A stretch of DNA of 64,000 nt, from NCBI GenBank assembly GCA_011525745.1, contig WYBU01000059.1:1-64000 (forward strand). Reading direction: 5' to 3'. Position 1 is the first letter of the stretch; each line of letters opens with the position of its first letter. Made by a program: the position numbers and the translations under genes. The stretch is from Planctomycetaceae bacterium. GTDB taxonomy: Bacteria > Planctomycetota > Phycisphaerae > UBA1845 > UTPLA1. Under the pieces are notes generated by a model. It was not told the origin of the DNA, searched no databases, and saw only the letters and a list, made by a program, of their open reading frames with translations. Shown in pieces: positions 17,530 to 30,853 of this stretch.

Positions 17530-17690
17530 ACCCGCCGAACGACGGTTCGCCGCAGGAAGACGCCCGCTATCACAGCTATGTGACGCATCACATCCCGTGG
17601 TACGTTCGCGCGATGTGGATTGCTTTCTGGATCGGACTCGTTTGGTACGTCGTGAAGTACGCGATCCCGATGGCGCGGAATTATTTTTGA
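17526..17690 (+). CDS. 54-residue single-helix membrane protein of oxidase operon
   Basis: Too short to be obvious, but strongly supported by the ATGA overlap with the preceding gene. It starts MNPPNDGSPQED and has one membrane helix (about residues 25-47) preceded by HHIPWYVRAMW. This resembles the N-terminal anchor of CcoP or a CcoQ-like subunit without any haem domain. With the dihaem lipoprotein upstream, it suggests that the usual CcoP anchor and haem parts are encoded separately. That interpretation is inference. Confidence 0.65.
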   Translation: MNPPNDGSPQEDARYHSYVTHHIPWYVRAMWIAFWIGLVWYVVKYAIPMARNYF

Positions 17691-17729
17691 CGGCGTTCCG
17701 GGCGGCTTACGCGGCGCGCGAAAGCGGAT

Positions 17730-18542
17730 TCAGATGGCCACGCCCATGGGCTTGCGCAGCAGGAGCACCGCGGCGAGCATGAAGGCGAACGAGTCGATCC
17801 ACCAGATCGACAGCCACCAGCGGCGCTGCGGGTATTGCACGTGAATCGAGCGGACCGGTCCGTCGGCCGGCAGGGGCGGATCGGCGACCGGATCGTCCCA
17901 GAATTCCAGCCGATTCCAGAAGCCGAAGACGCGCCGCGTCGCGGCGATGCGCGCGGCGTCGCCGCCGACGCTCAGCGGCATGTCGATCGTCACGCCGCCC
18001 ACGTCGAACCGAAGCGGCTCGCTCGTCGTTTCGCGGCAGGTCAGTCGCCACAGCACCTCGCCGCGAGACTTGTCGACATGAGCCGCGTCGACGTTGACGC
18101 CCGCCGGGGGGCGCAACACCGCGCCGATCTGCTCGGGCGGGACCGATTCGGCAAAGCTCATTCTCACGAGCGTCGACTCGCCCGGCGACAGCGGGCGGTA
18201 GGCGTACCAGGCGTTCATCTCCGTCAGCGTCAGGCACATCGGGATGGCGATAATCAGCAGCGGCAGGATGCTCAGCCCCAGGTAGTGAAACCCGTGCAAC
18301 GTGGCGGCGAGCTGGCAGCGGCCGATCATGCGCGGCTGGTCGCGATAGAGCCACACGCCTAGCACGCAGGCGGTCATGCGGTCCTTGACGACTTCGATGT
18401 GTCGCTGAAGCGAGATGTATTTGAACAACAGCAGCAACAGCGCGACAATGATCGTCGACAGCAGGGCGCAGCTCGCTTCGGGATGCAGGCCTGCCAGCGG
18501 CCGCATGAGGGTGTTGAACAAGTTTTGCATCGACTGAGCCAT
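17730..18542 (-). CDS. Membrane protein of unknown function
   Basis: 270 residues from ATG 18542 (a TTG lies two codons upstream). There are three to four hydrophobic segments: about 25-42, 82-105 and 240-262. Between the last two is a soluble domain of about 130 residues. The first third has a pattern (KYISLQRHIEVVKDRM and following) faintly like the Oxa1-superfamily EMC3/TMCO1 group, but I cannot confirm this. It is convergent with the oxidase operon across a 39-nt spacer. Confidence 0.6.
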   Translation of the reverse strand: MAQSMQNLFNTLMRPLAGLHPEASCALLSTIIVALLLLLFKYISLQRHIEVVKDRMTACVLGVWLYRDQPRMIGRCQLAATLHGFHYLGLSILPLLIIAIPMCLTLTEMNAWYAYRPLSPGESTLVRMSFAESVPPEQIGAVLRPPAGVNVDAAHVDKSRGEVLWRLTCRETTSEPLRFDVGGVTIDMPLSVGGDAARIAATRRVFGFWNRLEFWDDPVADPPLPADGPVRSIHVQYPQRRWWLSIWWIDSFAFMLAAVLLLRKPMGVAI

Positions 18543-18587
18543 GCGCAACGCCTGTGTCAGCGGTTAACGGACGCATTCCTTACGGGT

Positions 18588-18676
18588 GGCATGGTCAAGC
18601 CCTTGCGCCAGCCGGTCCAGGCAACAGCAAGAATCGCGGCTCGCCAGGGCCTGGCCATGTTGAGTCCCGTCGGGTG
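18588..18676. repeat. Family C long imperfect inverted repeat
   Basis: Left arm GGCATGGTCAAGCCCTTGCG, right arm CGCCAGGGCCTGGCCATGTTGAG, loop of about 40 nt. Related copies are at 4649, 6419, 41599 and 48260. It lies between two minus-strand genes. Confidence 0.65.
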
Positions 18677-18720
18677 AACAAGATAATTCGCATCACTTGG
18701 CTCCAGAGAACACTCTGTGC

Positions 18721-18912
18721 CTATTCGATGTATCCCAGCCCCTGGAGGCGCTTGACGACTTCGGGATCGTCTTCCTGGACTTCGGTGTTCAGCTCGCGCT
18801 CGATCAGTCGCGCGATGAAATCGTCGACCGAAGGGTACTTCTTGGCCGCGGCGTAGGCTTTGGCGCGCTCGTACAGGTCTTTGTCGATCTTGATTTTCTG
18901 GCTCGAAAACAC
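18721..18912 (-). CDS. 63-residue helical protein, ribbon-helix-helix-like
   Basis: Starts at GTG 18912, with GGAGA 8 nt upstream. The pattern is a short beta strand (QKIKIDKDLYERAKAYA) followed by two helices, as in ribbon-helix-helix proteins. It ends in an acidic linker and a VKRLQGLGYIE tail. This tail resembles C-termini of sulfatase/phosphatase-superfamily proteins, and the gene lies on the same strand as the two phosphodiesterases upstream. It could be a DNA-binding regulator or a partner of those enzymes. Function unconfirmed. Confidence 0.7.
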   Translation of the reverse strand: MFSSQKIKIDKDLYERAKAYAAAKKYPSVDDFIARLIERELNTEVQEDDPEVVKRLQGLGYIE

Positions 18913-19395
18913 GATTCATTCTCCATGTTGCCATTGTCGCGTGTCACGGGCTTGCAGCCTGTAAATCTGGCACAGCCTCTTTTGTTCGCGTGTCACGGGC
19001 TTTCAGCCTGTTTATCTGGCACAGCCTCTTTCGCTCGCGTGGCACGGGCTTTCAGCCCGTGCGAATCATTCGTCATCAACGCCGCGCAACGTCCCATGCG
19101 CGTTGCTTGTTCTGCGTTCAGTTGCGTCGTTCCATCGCCCGCGTGCGACGCACGCCTGCCGGCGCTCCCGACTGCGGTTTCGCCATCGCACCGTCGCACG
19201 CCGGCCCCGGCCGCCGCATCCCGCTCGCTGACGCTTCGCGGCTCGGTTTTCGCACGGGCTACAAGCCCGTGCCACGCGACAAGGTTTGCGGCCTGCAAGC
19301 CCATGCCACGCGACAAGGTCCGCGGGCTGCAAGCCCATGCCACGCGCGCATCCCCGGGCTTGCGCCCCGGGGTTCCGATGGCGGCGTACGTTCTA
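18913..19395. repeat. Tandem and palindromic repeats of family B
   Basis: A 483-nt gap. At 18937-19070 a 49-nt unit (GTGTCACGGGCTTTCAGCCTG, then a TCTGGCACAGCCTCTTTCGC segment) is repeated nearly three times, with starts at 18941, 18990 and 19039. At 19253-19375 a unit of about 36 nt (GGGCTGCAAGCCCATGCCAC, then GCGACAAGGTC) is repeated three times and ends in a CCCCGGGCTTGCGCCCCGGGG hairpin. The middle (about 19080-19250) holds no recognised feature. Confidence 0.8.
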
Positions 19396-21618
19396 TCACT
19401 GCCCGCCGCTTTGCGGCGCGACGACCGGCGCGCCGATCATGTCCGCCGGCTTCGCGATGCCGAATTCCTGCAAGATCGTCGGCGCCATGTCCGTCAGTGA
19501 AGCATCCGCCTTCGTGATCGGTCGATTCGCGATCAGCGTACCGGGCACGTGCACCGGATCGCAGCAGTGATCGCCGCTCCAGCGGCTGCGCACCGTGCGC
19601 ACCCAGGTCTTGATCTTGCGGCCGTCCTTCTCGACCTCCAGCGCGGGCGGAAATCGTCCCTGCCCGCTCGAGCCGGTCGTGCCGAAGGTGCGGTTGTAGC
19701 CGACGATGATGTCGGGCGCCTCGTCGACACAGGGGCCGTGATACGCCTCCTCGCGCGTGTAGGCGTGCGTAATCACGCGCTCGCCGTCGAGCGGATCGAC
19801 GATCTGTTCCAGCGCGGCGCACAGCTCGCGCACGACCTGCTCACGCTCTTCCGGCGGCACCGAGCCTTCCGCCTCGCGGCCCTGAAGGTTGATGTAAAGC
19901 CCGTTCAGCCCCGCCGCATACGCGCGCGTCTTCTCCCAGTCGACCACGGACTTCTCGGTGATGTCGTCGTACTCGCGCTCGGCCCAGGGATACAACACCA
20001 GCCAGCCGTTGTCGGCCAGCCAGGAGTTCAGCATGAAGTCCTTGTAACGCGGGGCGAAGCCGTGGTCGGACATGACGATGAACAGAACGTCGTCGCCGAC
20101 GCGACGGCGGATTTCGCCGACTTTTTCGTCCAGCCAGACATAGCAGGTTTTCAGCGCGTCGCCGTAAATGCGGGCCGCCTCGGGGTCATGGGCGGAGTGA
20201 TTCGGGTCCCTTAGAAACCACGTCATGTGTCCCATGACATCGCTGGTGCGGAAATAGGTGAAAAACAGTCCGCCACGGTAGCGGTCCAGCTCGTAGCTCG
20301 TGGTTCGCCAGACCTCGTCGAGGATCTGCTTGCACTGGCCGAGGAACCCTTCCTCGTTCAGCGGTCGCAGCCGTGAGCGAAACGCCTTGTCGTCCTCGGG
20401 CATCCCCAGCGTGCTGAAACGTCCCAGCCGGTCGGCCAGTTCCTGGGCATATTCCGGCGGGTTGGTGATCGGCATGGCCGGCGCGGTGGGGTCGAAGTGA
20501 ATCGCCGTGGCGTACAGCTCGACATTCGGCTCGACGGCCTTGAGCCAGAAGCGCACCTGCCCGTGCGGGTTGCCCCAGAAGTAGTCATTCATGACGAAGA
20601 CGATCGGCATCCACTCCGACCAGTCGCCCGGACGCAGCACCGCGTCGTTGCCGTTGAGGTGAACGCGCATCGTGCCGTTGGCGCGGTCGAGCGACATCTC
20701 GAACGGCAGCTCCATCTTCCGCTCGCGCTGACCGCCATCGGCCAACAGCGAGTTGGGCGGCCCGAACAATCGCGGCGGTCGCGTGCCGCCCTCGGGCAGC
20801 ACGACGCGGGCGGCGCCGTCGGCTTCGAAGAAGAGTTGCTCGTTGGTGCCGGCCTCGTCACGGTCGCGCTGCGAGAGCGTGCGGTCGGTCCAGAAGTAGT
20901 GGCTGCCGGTCGAGCCGGTCAAGTCGGGCGTGCCCATGCCGGAAAGCTGGCGCGTTTTGCCGGGAGGTGGCGGGAAATTGGACGGCAGGCGCAGTACAAC
21001 GGCGGGCACGTCGGCCTTGTCGAGATATTCCCAGAACGGCGTGCCCTTGCGGTTGAGCGTCACGCTGCCGCCCTTGAGCGGCAGGCGCCACTGGCCCACG
21101 TCGATGTAGGGATCCATGCGCCCCATCAGCGGCAGGTGAATGTCGCCGGCGGCGGCGGCGGTGACCATCGACTCGTACGGAGCGTAATCTTCCCGGCGTC
21201 GATGAACAAAATCGAAGATGCCCGTGCCGCCCGGGTCCTGGCCCGTGGCGAAGACCGACCAGGCGACGGGGCTTTGCGGCGGGTTCGAGGTTGCCAGCGG
21301 CGACATGCCGCCTTCGTCGGCCAGTTTCTTGAGATTCGGCAACACGCCTTCTTCCATCCACTGCCGGACGAGATTCGGATCGAGGCCGTCGAGTCCGACG
21401 ACAACGCAGCGGGTGGGATGCGCGGAAGGCTCAGGTGTGCGCGTCCACCACCAGACGCCGGCCGCCACGACGACGATCAGCGCCGCCGGTTTGACCCACG
21501 CATGGCGCGTACAGCGCCGCGCGGCCGGAGCGCGGGCCGAATGCGACGCCGCGGTAGTTTGCGACGGCGTGCGACGCGTGCCGATTCGCCTTGCGGGTTG
21601 GATGTATCGTTCTCTCAT
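19396..21618 (-). CDS. Type I phosphodiesterase/nucleotide pyrophosphatase family protein, membrane-anchored
   Basis: 740 residues from ATG 21618; an upstream GTG at 21657 lies in repeat DNA and is less likely. A single membrane segment (about 45-60) anchors a large alkaline-phosphatase-superfamily domain outside the cytoplasm. Seen: the first metal site in VVGLDGLDPN, the nucleophile region SPVAWSVFATG, the VMSDHGF metal site and a C-terminal GDHCCDP metal site. The substrate is unknown; the family hydrolyses phosphodiesters, or transfers phospho-groups to lipids or glycans. It is a clear paralogue of the next gene upstream on the same strand (84-nt gap). Confidence 0.85.
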   Translation of the reverse strand: MRERYIQPARRIGTRRTPSQTTAASHSARAPAARRCTRHAWVKPAALIVVVAAGVWWWTRTPEPSAHPTRCVVVGLDGLDPNLVRQWMEEGVLPNLKKLADEGGMSPLATSNPPQSPVAWSVFATGQDPGGTGIFDFVHRRREDYAPYESMVTAAAAGDIHLPLMGRMDPYIDVGQWRLPLKGGSVTLNRKGTPFWEYLDKADVPAVVLRLPSNFPPPPGKTRQLSGMGTPDLTGSTGSHYFWTDRTLSQRDRDEAGTNEQLFFEADGAARVVLPEGGTRPPRLFGPPNSLLADGGQRERKMELPFEMSLDRANGTMRVHLNGNDAVLRPGDWSEWMPIVFVMNDYFWGNPHGQVRFWLKAVEPNVELYATAIHFDPTAPAMPITNPPEYAQELADRLGRFSTLGMPEDDKAFRSRLRPLNEEGFLGQCKQILDEVWRTTSYELDRYRGGLFFTYFRTSDVMGHMTWFLRDPNHSAHDPEAARIYGDALKTCYVWLDEKVGEIRRRVGDDVLFIVMSDHGFAPRYKDFMLNSWLADNGWLVLYPWAEREYDDITEKSVVDWEKTRAYAAGLNGLYINLQGREAEGSVPPEEREQVVRELCAALEQIVDPLDGERVITHAYTREEAYHGPCVDEAPDIIVGYNRTFGTTGSSGQGRFPPALEVEKDGRKIKTWVRTVRSRWSGDHCCDPVHVPGTLIANRPITKADASLTDMAPTILQEFGIAKPADMIGAPVVAPQSGGQ

Positions 21619-21633
21619 GCGGCTGCGACTCTG

Positions 21634-21708
21634 TTCACTTTCATCCCGCCTCTTCACGTCTTATTTCGACTTTCGATTTTCGATCTTCGACTTTCTCACT
21701 TTCATCCC
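21634..21708. repeat. TCGAAA-rich tract (family D) between 12-bp direct repeats
   Basis: On the plus strand the tract reads as several TTCGACTTTCGATTTTCGAT-like steps. It is bounded by CACTTTCATCCC at 21636-21647 and 21697-21708. The right copy contains the stop codon of the upstream phosphodiesterase gene. Similar TCGAAA tracts occur at 24554, 49497, 58019 and 62994. Confidence 0.7.
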
Positions 21709-23819
21709 ACGTGCGTCGCCACCGGCTCATCCTTCTTTTCCGGCGCCGACTTGCTCGGCGAGATGACCGCCGGCTCGGCAGCGCTTCCCCCGGTTGCCGC
21801 GCCGGTGTCGACCAGCGGCCGGCCATCCATGTGCGGCGGCGCTTCGACGCCCAGGAGGCGGAGCACCGTCGGCGCGACGTCGACGATGCGCGGCGCGTCG
21901 CTTTCGATCGGAATCGAGCTGAGCAGCACGCCCGGCACCAACGGCGGATAGAAGCAGTGATCCCCGCTCCAGTGCCGCTTGTTATCGGCAAACACCGGAC
22001 CCATGCACTGTCCCTTGGCCGACTCCCACGACACGCGGTAACCCGGCCGCCAGCCGACGATGATGTCCGGCGCGGCGTCGGCGTAGGGCGATCCGGCGTA
22101 AATCTCGGCGGCGTCCTGTGCCTTGGCGATCGGTTTTTCGCCCGTGGCCGGATCGACCAGCGCTTCGAGATCGGCGATCAGCCGCTTCTTGAGCTGCGCC
22201 GCGTTCTGATCGTTCAGCACGCCCGCCGCGAAGAAGCTCTTGCGATTGATGTGGATGCCCGCCAGGCCGAAGCCGAAAGCGACGGTCTTGCTCAGGTCCA
22301 TGCCGCGCAGCCAGGTCGGATCGTCGCCGGCGCCGTCGCCGTCACCACCGGCGGGCGCCTTGCGGACGATGTAGCCCTTCTCGCGAAGAAAGCTGTTGAT
22401 GTTCACCTGCCGCCGGAAGGCGTTAAAGCCATGATCGGACATGACGAGCAGGACCGTGTCGTCGTCAATCGCCGCCCGCGTGCGTCGGACCAGGTCGTCC
22501 ATGCGGCGGTACATGTCGCGGAGGGTCTGATCGCCGGCGTCGTGCTCGCGCCAGAACATGTGCTGCACGCGGTCGGGCGTGTCGAACACGCAGACGACCA
22601 GTCCTTCTCGCGTCGCCCGCAGCGCGTGAAAGAACTGTTTCTCGCGTTCTTCGTGCGCCAGGTAGCACTGCTCCAACATGCCCGGGCCGTCGATCGCGCC
22701 GTTCTCGTAGGCGCTGGTGTCCTCGGCGATGCCCAGCGTGGCATACCGGCCGAACAGCTTGGCGAGGAAGATGCCGAACGTCGTCGGATGCGAAACGGGC
22801 AGCGCGGGCTTGGCCGGGTCGATGTGTACCGGCGTGGCATAGAGCTTGACGTGCGGCTCGATTTGCGACAGATAAAAGCGGCACATGCCGCCGACGCCGC
22901 CGAAGACGCTCTTGAAGTCGATCGGCACCCACTCGCTGTGCCTGCACAGCTTCAGCCGCACGCGGCGGCCGCCGACTTGCAGCACGGCGCTGCGCCGGTC
23001 GCCGGCGAGCGTCAGCTTGAGGTCGACCTTCATCGGCCGCTCGTCGACGCGATAGGGATCGGCCGCGCCGGTCAGCGGGCAGATCGCGGCGCCGTCGCGC
23101 ACTTCGATGCGGACGACGCGGCCTTCTTCCTCGTCGTCGATGCGGGCCGGCGCGTCGGTGAACAGCGTCGAAATGCCCTGCGAGCCGAGCAGATCGGGCA
23201 CGCACATTCCGGACAGCAGGTGTCCGCGCTTGGCTTTCGCGGGAAACGTGATCGGCACGCGCAACACGGTGCTGAAGACGCCGTGGCGGCCGAGGATGTC
23301 CCAGAAGTGCTCGCCCTTCCACAGCGGCTTCATTGTCCCGCCGCCGAGTGGAATGCGGATCGAGCCGAGCCGAATGGCGCGCGAAGCGCCGCGCACCTCG
23401 ACCGATGACAGATAGGGCTGATAGTTGCGCGGATTGCAGTGTACGAAGTCGAAGATGCGATGGCTGCCGGGATAGGTTCCCGTGGCGAAGCTGCTCCACG
23501 CCACCGGCGACAGCGGCGGAGCGATCGTGGCCAGCCGGCCGCGCCAGGTCATCGAGGCGAGATGGGGCAGCTCGCCGGCGGCGATCATTTGCTCCATGAC
23601 GTTCGGATCGAGGCCGTCGAGGCCGAGCACGACGACGCGGCGGGTCATGCGGCGGCGGCGCACGCCGGCGTAACGAATCCAGTGCCACAGCCAGCGGAAC
23701 GGAAAGACCAGCAGACTGGGGATGGCGATGAGGATCGTGATGAAGACGACAAAGAACGACGAGACGACGGCGAATCCGCCCCCCGGACCGATGTACGCCA
23801 GCAGGTGAGGTTCAGACAT
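21702..23819 (-). CDS. Type I phosphodiesterase/nucleotide pyrophosphatase family protein, membrane-anchored
   Basis: 705 residues from ATG 23819 (a TTG two codons upstream is possible). A membrane segment lies at about 15-40. Then come the alkaline-phosphatase-superfamily motifs VVVLGLDGLDPN, SPVAWSSFATG, VMSDHGF and WSGDHCF, in the same order as the neighbour at 19396. The two share the pattern of the whole catalytic domain and are probably an ancient tandem duplication. The likely site of action is the periplasmic face of the inner membrane. Substrate unknown. Confidence 0.85.
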   Translation of the reverse strand: MSEPHLLAYIGPGGGFAVVSSFFVVFITILIAIPSLLVFPFRWLWHWIRYAGVRRRRMTRRVVVLGLDGLDPNVMEQMIAAGELPHLASMTWRGRLATIAPPLSPVAWSSFATGTYPGSHRIFDFVHCNPRNYQPYLSSVEVRGASRAIRLGSIRIPLGGGTMKPLWKGEHFWDILGRHGVFSTVLRVPITFPAKAKRGHLLSGMCVPDLLGSQGISTLFTDAPARIDDEEEGRVVRIEVRDGAAICPLTGAADPYRVDERPMKVDLKLTLAGDRRSAVLQVGGRRVRLKLCRHSEWVPIDFKSVFGGVGGMCRFYLSQIEPHVKLYATPVHIDPAKPALPVSHPTTFGIFLAKLFGRYATLGIAEDTSAYENGAIDGPGMLEQCYLAHEEREKQFFHALRATREGLVVCVFDTPDRVQHMFWREHDAGDQTLRDMYRRMDDLVRRTRAAIDDDTVLLVMSDHGFNAFRRQVNINSFLREKGYIVRKAPAGGDGDGAGDDPTWLRGMDLSKTVAFGFGLAGIHINRKSFFAAGVLNDQNAAQLKKRLIADLEALVDPATGEKPIAKAQDAAEIYAGSPYADAAPDIIVGWRPGYRVSWESAKGQCMGPVFADNKRHWSGDHCFYPPLVPGVLLSSIPIESDAPRIVDVAPTVLRLLGVEAPPHMDGRPLVDTGAATGGSAAEPAVISPSKSAPEKKDEPVATHVG

Positions 23820-24346
23820 CGTCAACGCGCGCGATCCTTGGAAGCGGCGGCCCGATGCGCGACAGGCGTTCGTCAGCCGCGCGCAACTTTTTTTCCCGAA
23901 TAATCCTATGCGTTTCGGACGACAAGCCCGTCGAATTCCGGATACGCAGGTACGGCAAGCGTGTTCACACCGGTACGAGGCCGCGGCGCCGCAGGTTCGT
24001 CTTGATGCGCAGAAAGCCCCGAGACGGCACTGTCCCCCCGCGGTTGTTTATCGGCAGAACCGTGCGTGTACTCACCCCTGGGGGAATCGAAGTATTGAAG
24101 GTCCGGCGCGCAAAGTCAAGAAACGCACGATTCGCTGGGGAATTCACACCGACTTCGGGCAATACTGCGCGGCCGCGCGTCCCCGAACAAATAAAAAATA
24201 TCGGTCCTTGGCGGGATGGCGGACGCCGCCGTTTTTGGGAACGGCTTTATGGGCGACCGAGCGTTTGCGTGCGGCGGCGACTCCTGGCACGGGCGTTGCT
24301 CTTCGATGGGGCGATCGCCGATCGTGCCGAGGAGGAAAATAGACGC
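23820..24346. other. 527-nt gap without a supported gene
   Basis: Divergent region between the phosphodiesterases (minus) and the small membrane protein (plus). It holds AT-richer patches (CGAACAAATAAAAAATATCGG near 24186) not typical of the surroundings. Short open frames on both strands (for example 23965-24162 minus) have no recognised similarity or ribosome binding site. It may carry promoters for both sides, but I cannot pick them with confidence. Confidence 0.4.
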
Positions 24347-24556
24347 ATGTTGTCCTATTTGCTGGCGGTCGTGGGTTTGGCGCTGTCGGTCCTGGGCGGC
24401 GTAATTCGCGAGATGGGCGTCGAGAAGGTCTCGCGCGAGTTGAGCTGGCTGCCGAAATGGGAGCTGCTCGCCGCGCATCCGACACTGGCACTGGCCGCGG
24501 GCGTGGTGCTGTTTGCGGTGGGATTGACGATCGGCGCCGAGCGGACGGCGAAATAG
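24347..24556 (+). CDS. Small two-helix membrane protein
   Basis: 69 residues from an ATG at 24347, with GAGGAGG about 11 nt upstream. Two membrane segments: about 2-20 and 45-63. Between them is a short charged loop (REMGVEKVSRELSWLPKWE). It is unrecognised and has no obvious partner. The frame continues upstream, but the region before the ATG has no coding character. Confidence 0.5.
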   Translation: MLSYLLAVVGLALSVLGGVIREMGVEKVSRELSWLPKWELLAAHPTLALAAGVVLFAVGLTIGAERTAK

Positions 24557-24800
24557 AAAGTCGAAAGTCGAAAGAGGCAATGAAGCGTCGAAGTGTCGAA
24601 ACAAGACGCTCACGCAAAGGCGCAGAGTTCGCGGAGGCATGGATTTTCGCTCGCTTGGGGTTGACGGACCAACAACGGCACATCAGAAACGACAACTGAC
24701 GACTGCTTTCAGATCATGGCTTGCGGCCTACGGCTCTTGGCTTGGGTCCCGCACATCGGCCCCTGCGGGCTTACGGCGGACGCCTGCCGGCCGACCGCAT
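24554..24800. repeat. TCGAAA tract plus other short repeats
   Basis: The 480-nt gap between the small membrane protein and prkA. AAAGTCGAAAGTCGAAAGAGG begins at the end of the membrane-protein gene. A CACGCAAAGGCGCAGAG segment follows (compare CACGCAGAGGCGCGGAG at 58180), then ACAACTGACGACTG and a GGGTCCCGC...CTGCGGGC segment. The remainder up to 25036 has a TATAAT at 24845-24850 without a convincing -35, then the GGGAGGTAGAGCGAC ribosome binding region of prkA. Confidence 0.6.
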
Positions 24801-25036
24801 CGGCGTCCCCCTTGAGCAAGAAACTCCCATCTAATTGCCGTTCATATAATGTGTTACACAATTCGACCGCAAGCGCACGCGGCTTCGACCGATATTATGC
24901 GCAGGGCGCATGTTGCGCGTCGGACGAAGCCCGCGTAGAATGTATGACGATTTCGGACCGATGCGCCCGTGACAGCGCCGCCGCGGGCGGCGGCAGGTTG
25001 ACACCAACGAGCGTGCCGATCGGGAGGTAGAGCGAC

Positions 25037-27097
<2,061 letters not shown>

Positions 27098-27134
27098 GAA
27101 TCACGCACGAACAACCGACACGTTCTTCCTGGGG

Positions 27135-27157
27135 GGCACGGGCATCCTGCCCGTGCC
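27135..27157. terminator. Hairpin between convergent prkA and aconitase genes
   Basis: Perfect 10-bp stem GGCACGGGCA/TGCCCGTGCC with loop TCC, followed by a CCGGGCGGAAGCCCCGG hairpin. It lies midway in the 115-nt spacer between convergent genes, a natural place for a two-way terminator. There is no T-tract. The sequence also belongs to the B/G hairpin families seen elsewhere. Confidence 0.5.
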
Positions 27158-27212
27158 GGGCGGAAGCCCCGGTCGGCCATGCCGCGCGACATCGGCGATG
27201 CGCCACCGCGCC

Positions 27213-29972
<2,760 letters not shown>

Positions 29973-30013
29973 GATCTGTATCTCGCCGGTATCGCGTTAC
30001 ACGCGGAAAACAG

Positions 30014-30019
30014 ATTATA
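30014..30019 (-). promoter_or_regulatory. Candidate -10 element of aconitase gene
   Basis: TATAAT on the minus strand, 42 nt upstream of the aconitase ATG. No convincing -35 is present at 16-18 nt, so this is a partial promoter call. Confidence 0.4.
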
Positions 30020-30055
30020 CGGACCGCCGCGCGTTTCGTCGCGCCGCGGCCCTCC

Positions 30056-30853
30056 TCACGCTCCAACCGCCGAATAATGCCGCACGCCGCGTCGCCACGC
30101 GCGGCGAAACGCCACGACTCCTCCGACCAGCCAGACCGCCTGCCAGGCCAGTCCACTCGAGACGGTCGCTGCATCCAGGCGGCCCATCAGCAGTTCGGAC
30201 GGAAAAGCGAGCATCCAGCGAAACGGCAGAATCCACGTAATCGCGGCGAGCGGGCCGGGCAGCCACTCGATCGCGGCGAAGCGCCCGCCGAAGACCAGCA
30301 TCGCGCCGTAGTACAGCTCGCCGACGGCATCCATGCGCGTGATGTAGAACGCCAGACACGAAACAACGTAGCCCCAGACAAACGCGATCACGGCCGCCAT
30401 CAGTAACGCCGGAATGCCCAGCAGCAAATCGATCGCACGCGTGTGAAACGTGGGCCGCACCGCCAGGCCGACGGCGATCCAAAGCGGCAGCAGAATGACG
30501 AGCGTCAAAACCTTGTAAGCGACGTTGTCGGCCAGGCTTTCCCAGATCGGCAGCATCGGGCGCAGCAGCTTGGGCGACAGCAGCCCCGACTGCACGTAAT
30601 GGCCGATCTCGAAAATGTCCCACGCGGCCGTGACATGTCCGACGAACATGGTCAGCAGGAAATAGGCGGCGATGTCGCCCTGCGAGAACTGGCCGACGCC
30701 GTGGCCCTTGCCGGCGACGCGCCACATGGCCATCGACACGGCCGGAAAGACGACGCCCCACAATGCCCAGAGCACGATCTCGCCGCGATATTGCAGCATC
30801 GTCGCCAGCGAGGCGTTCATCATGTGAGGCATGGCTCGCAGGATGGCGCGCAT
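30056..30853 (-). CDS. ABC-2 family transporter permease
   Basis: 265 residues with about six membrane segments, fitting the ABC2_membrane_6 (COG4587-type) permease group. These normally work with a second permease (COG3694) and an ATPase (COG4586) in one operon. None of those is adjacent here, so the gene is either an orphan or a relic, or is served by components elsewhere. ATG at 30853. Substrate unknown. Confidence 0.8.
   Translation of the reverse strand: MRAILRAMPHMMNASLATMLQYRGEIVLWALWGVVFPAVSMAMWRVAGKGHGVGQFSQGDIAAYFLLTMFVGHVTAAWDIFEIGHYVQSGLLSPKLLRPMLPIWESLADNVAYKVLTLVILLPLWIAVGLAVRPTFHTRAIDLLLGIPALLMAAVIAFVWGYVVSCLAFYITRMDAVGELYYGAMLVFGGRFAAIEWLPGPLAAITWILPFRWMLAFPSELLMGRLDAATVSSGLAWQAVWLVGGVVAFRRAWRRGVRHYSAVGA

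Noticed and set aside
18937-19375. Considered as a CRISPR array because of regular spacing
   Set aside because: The units are contiguous tandem repeats without unique spacers, and no cas gene is present.
21591-23408. 605-codon plus-strand frame opposite the phosphodiesterase
   Set aside because: Antisense shadow with no recognised motif.
24845-24850. TATAAT considered as the prkA promoter
   Set aside because: No -35-like hexamer at 15-19 nt upstream; kept only as a note.
30056-30853. Considered as part of a full ABC operon
   Set aside because: No ATPase or second permease is adjacent in the window.
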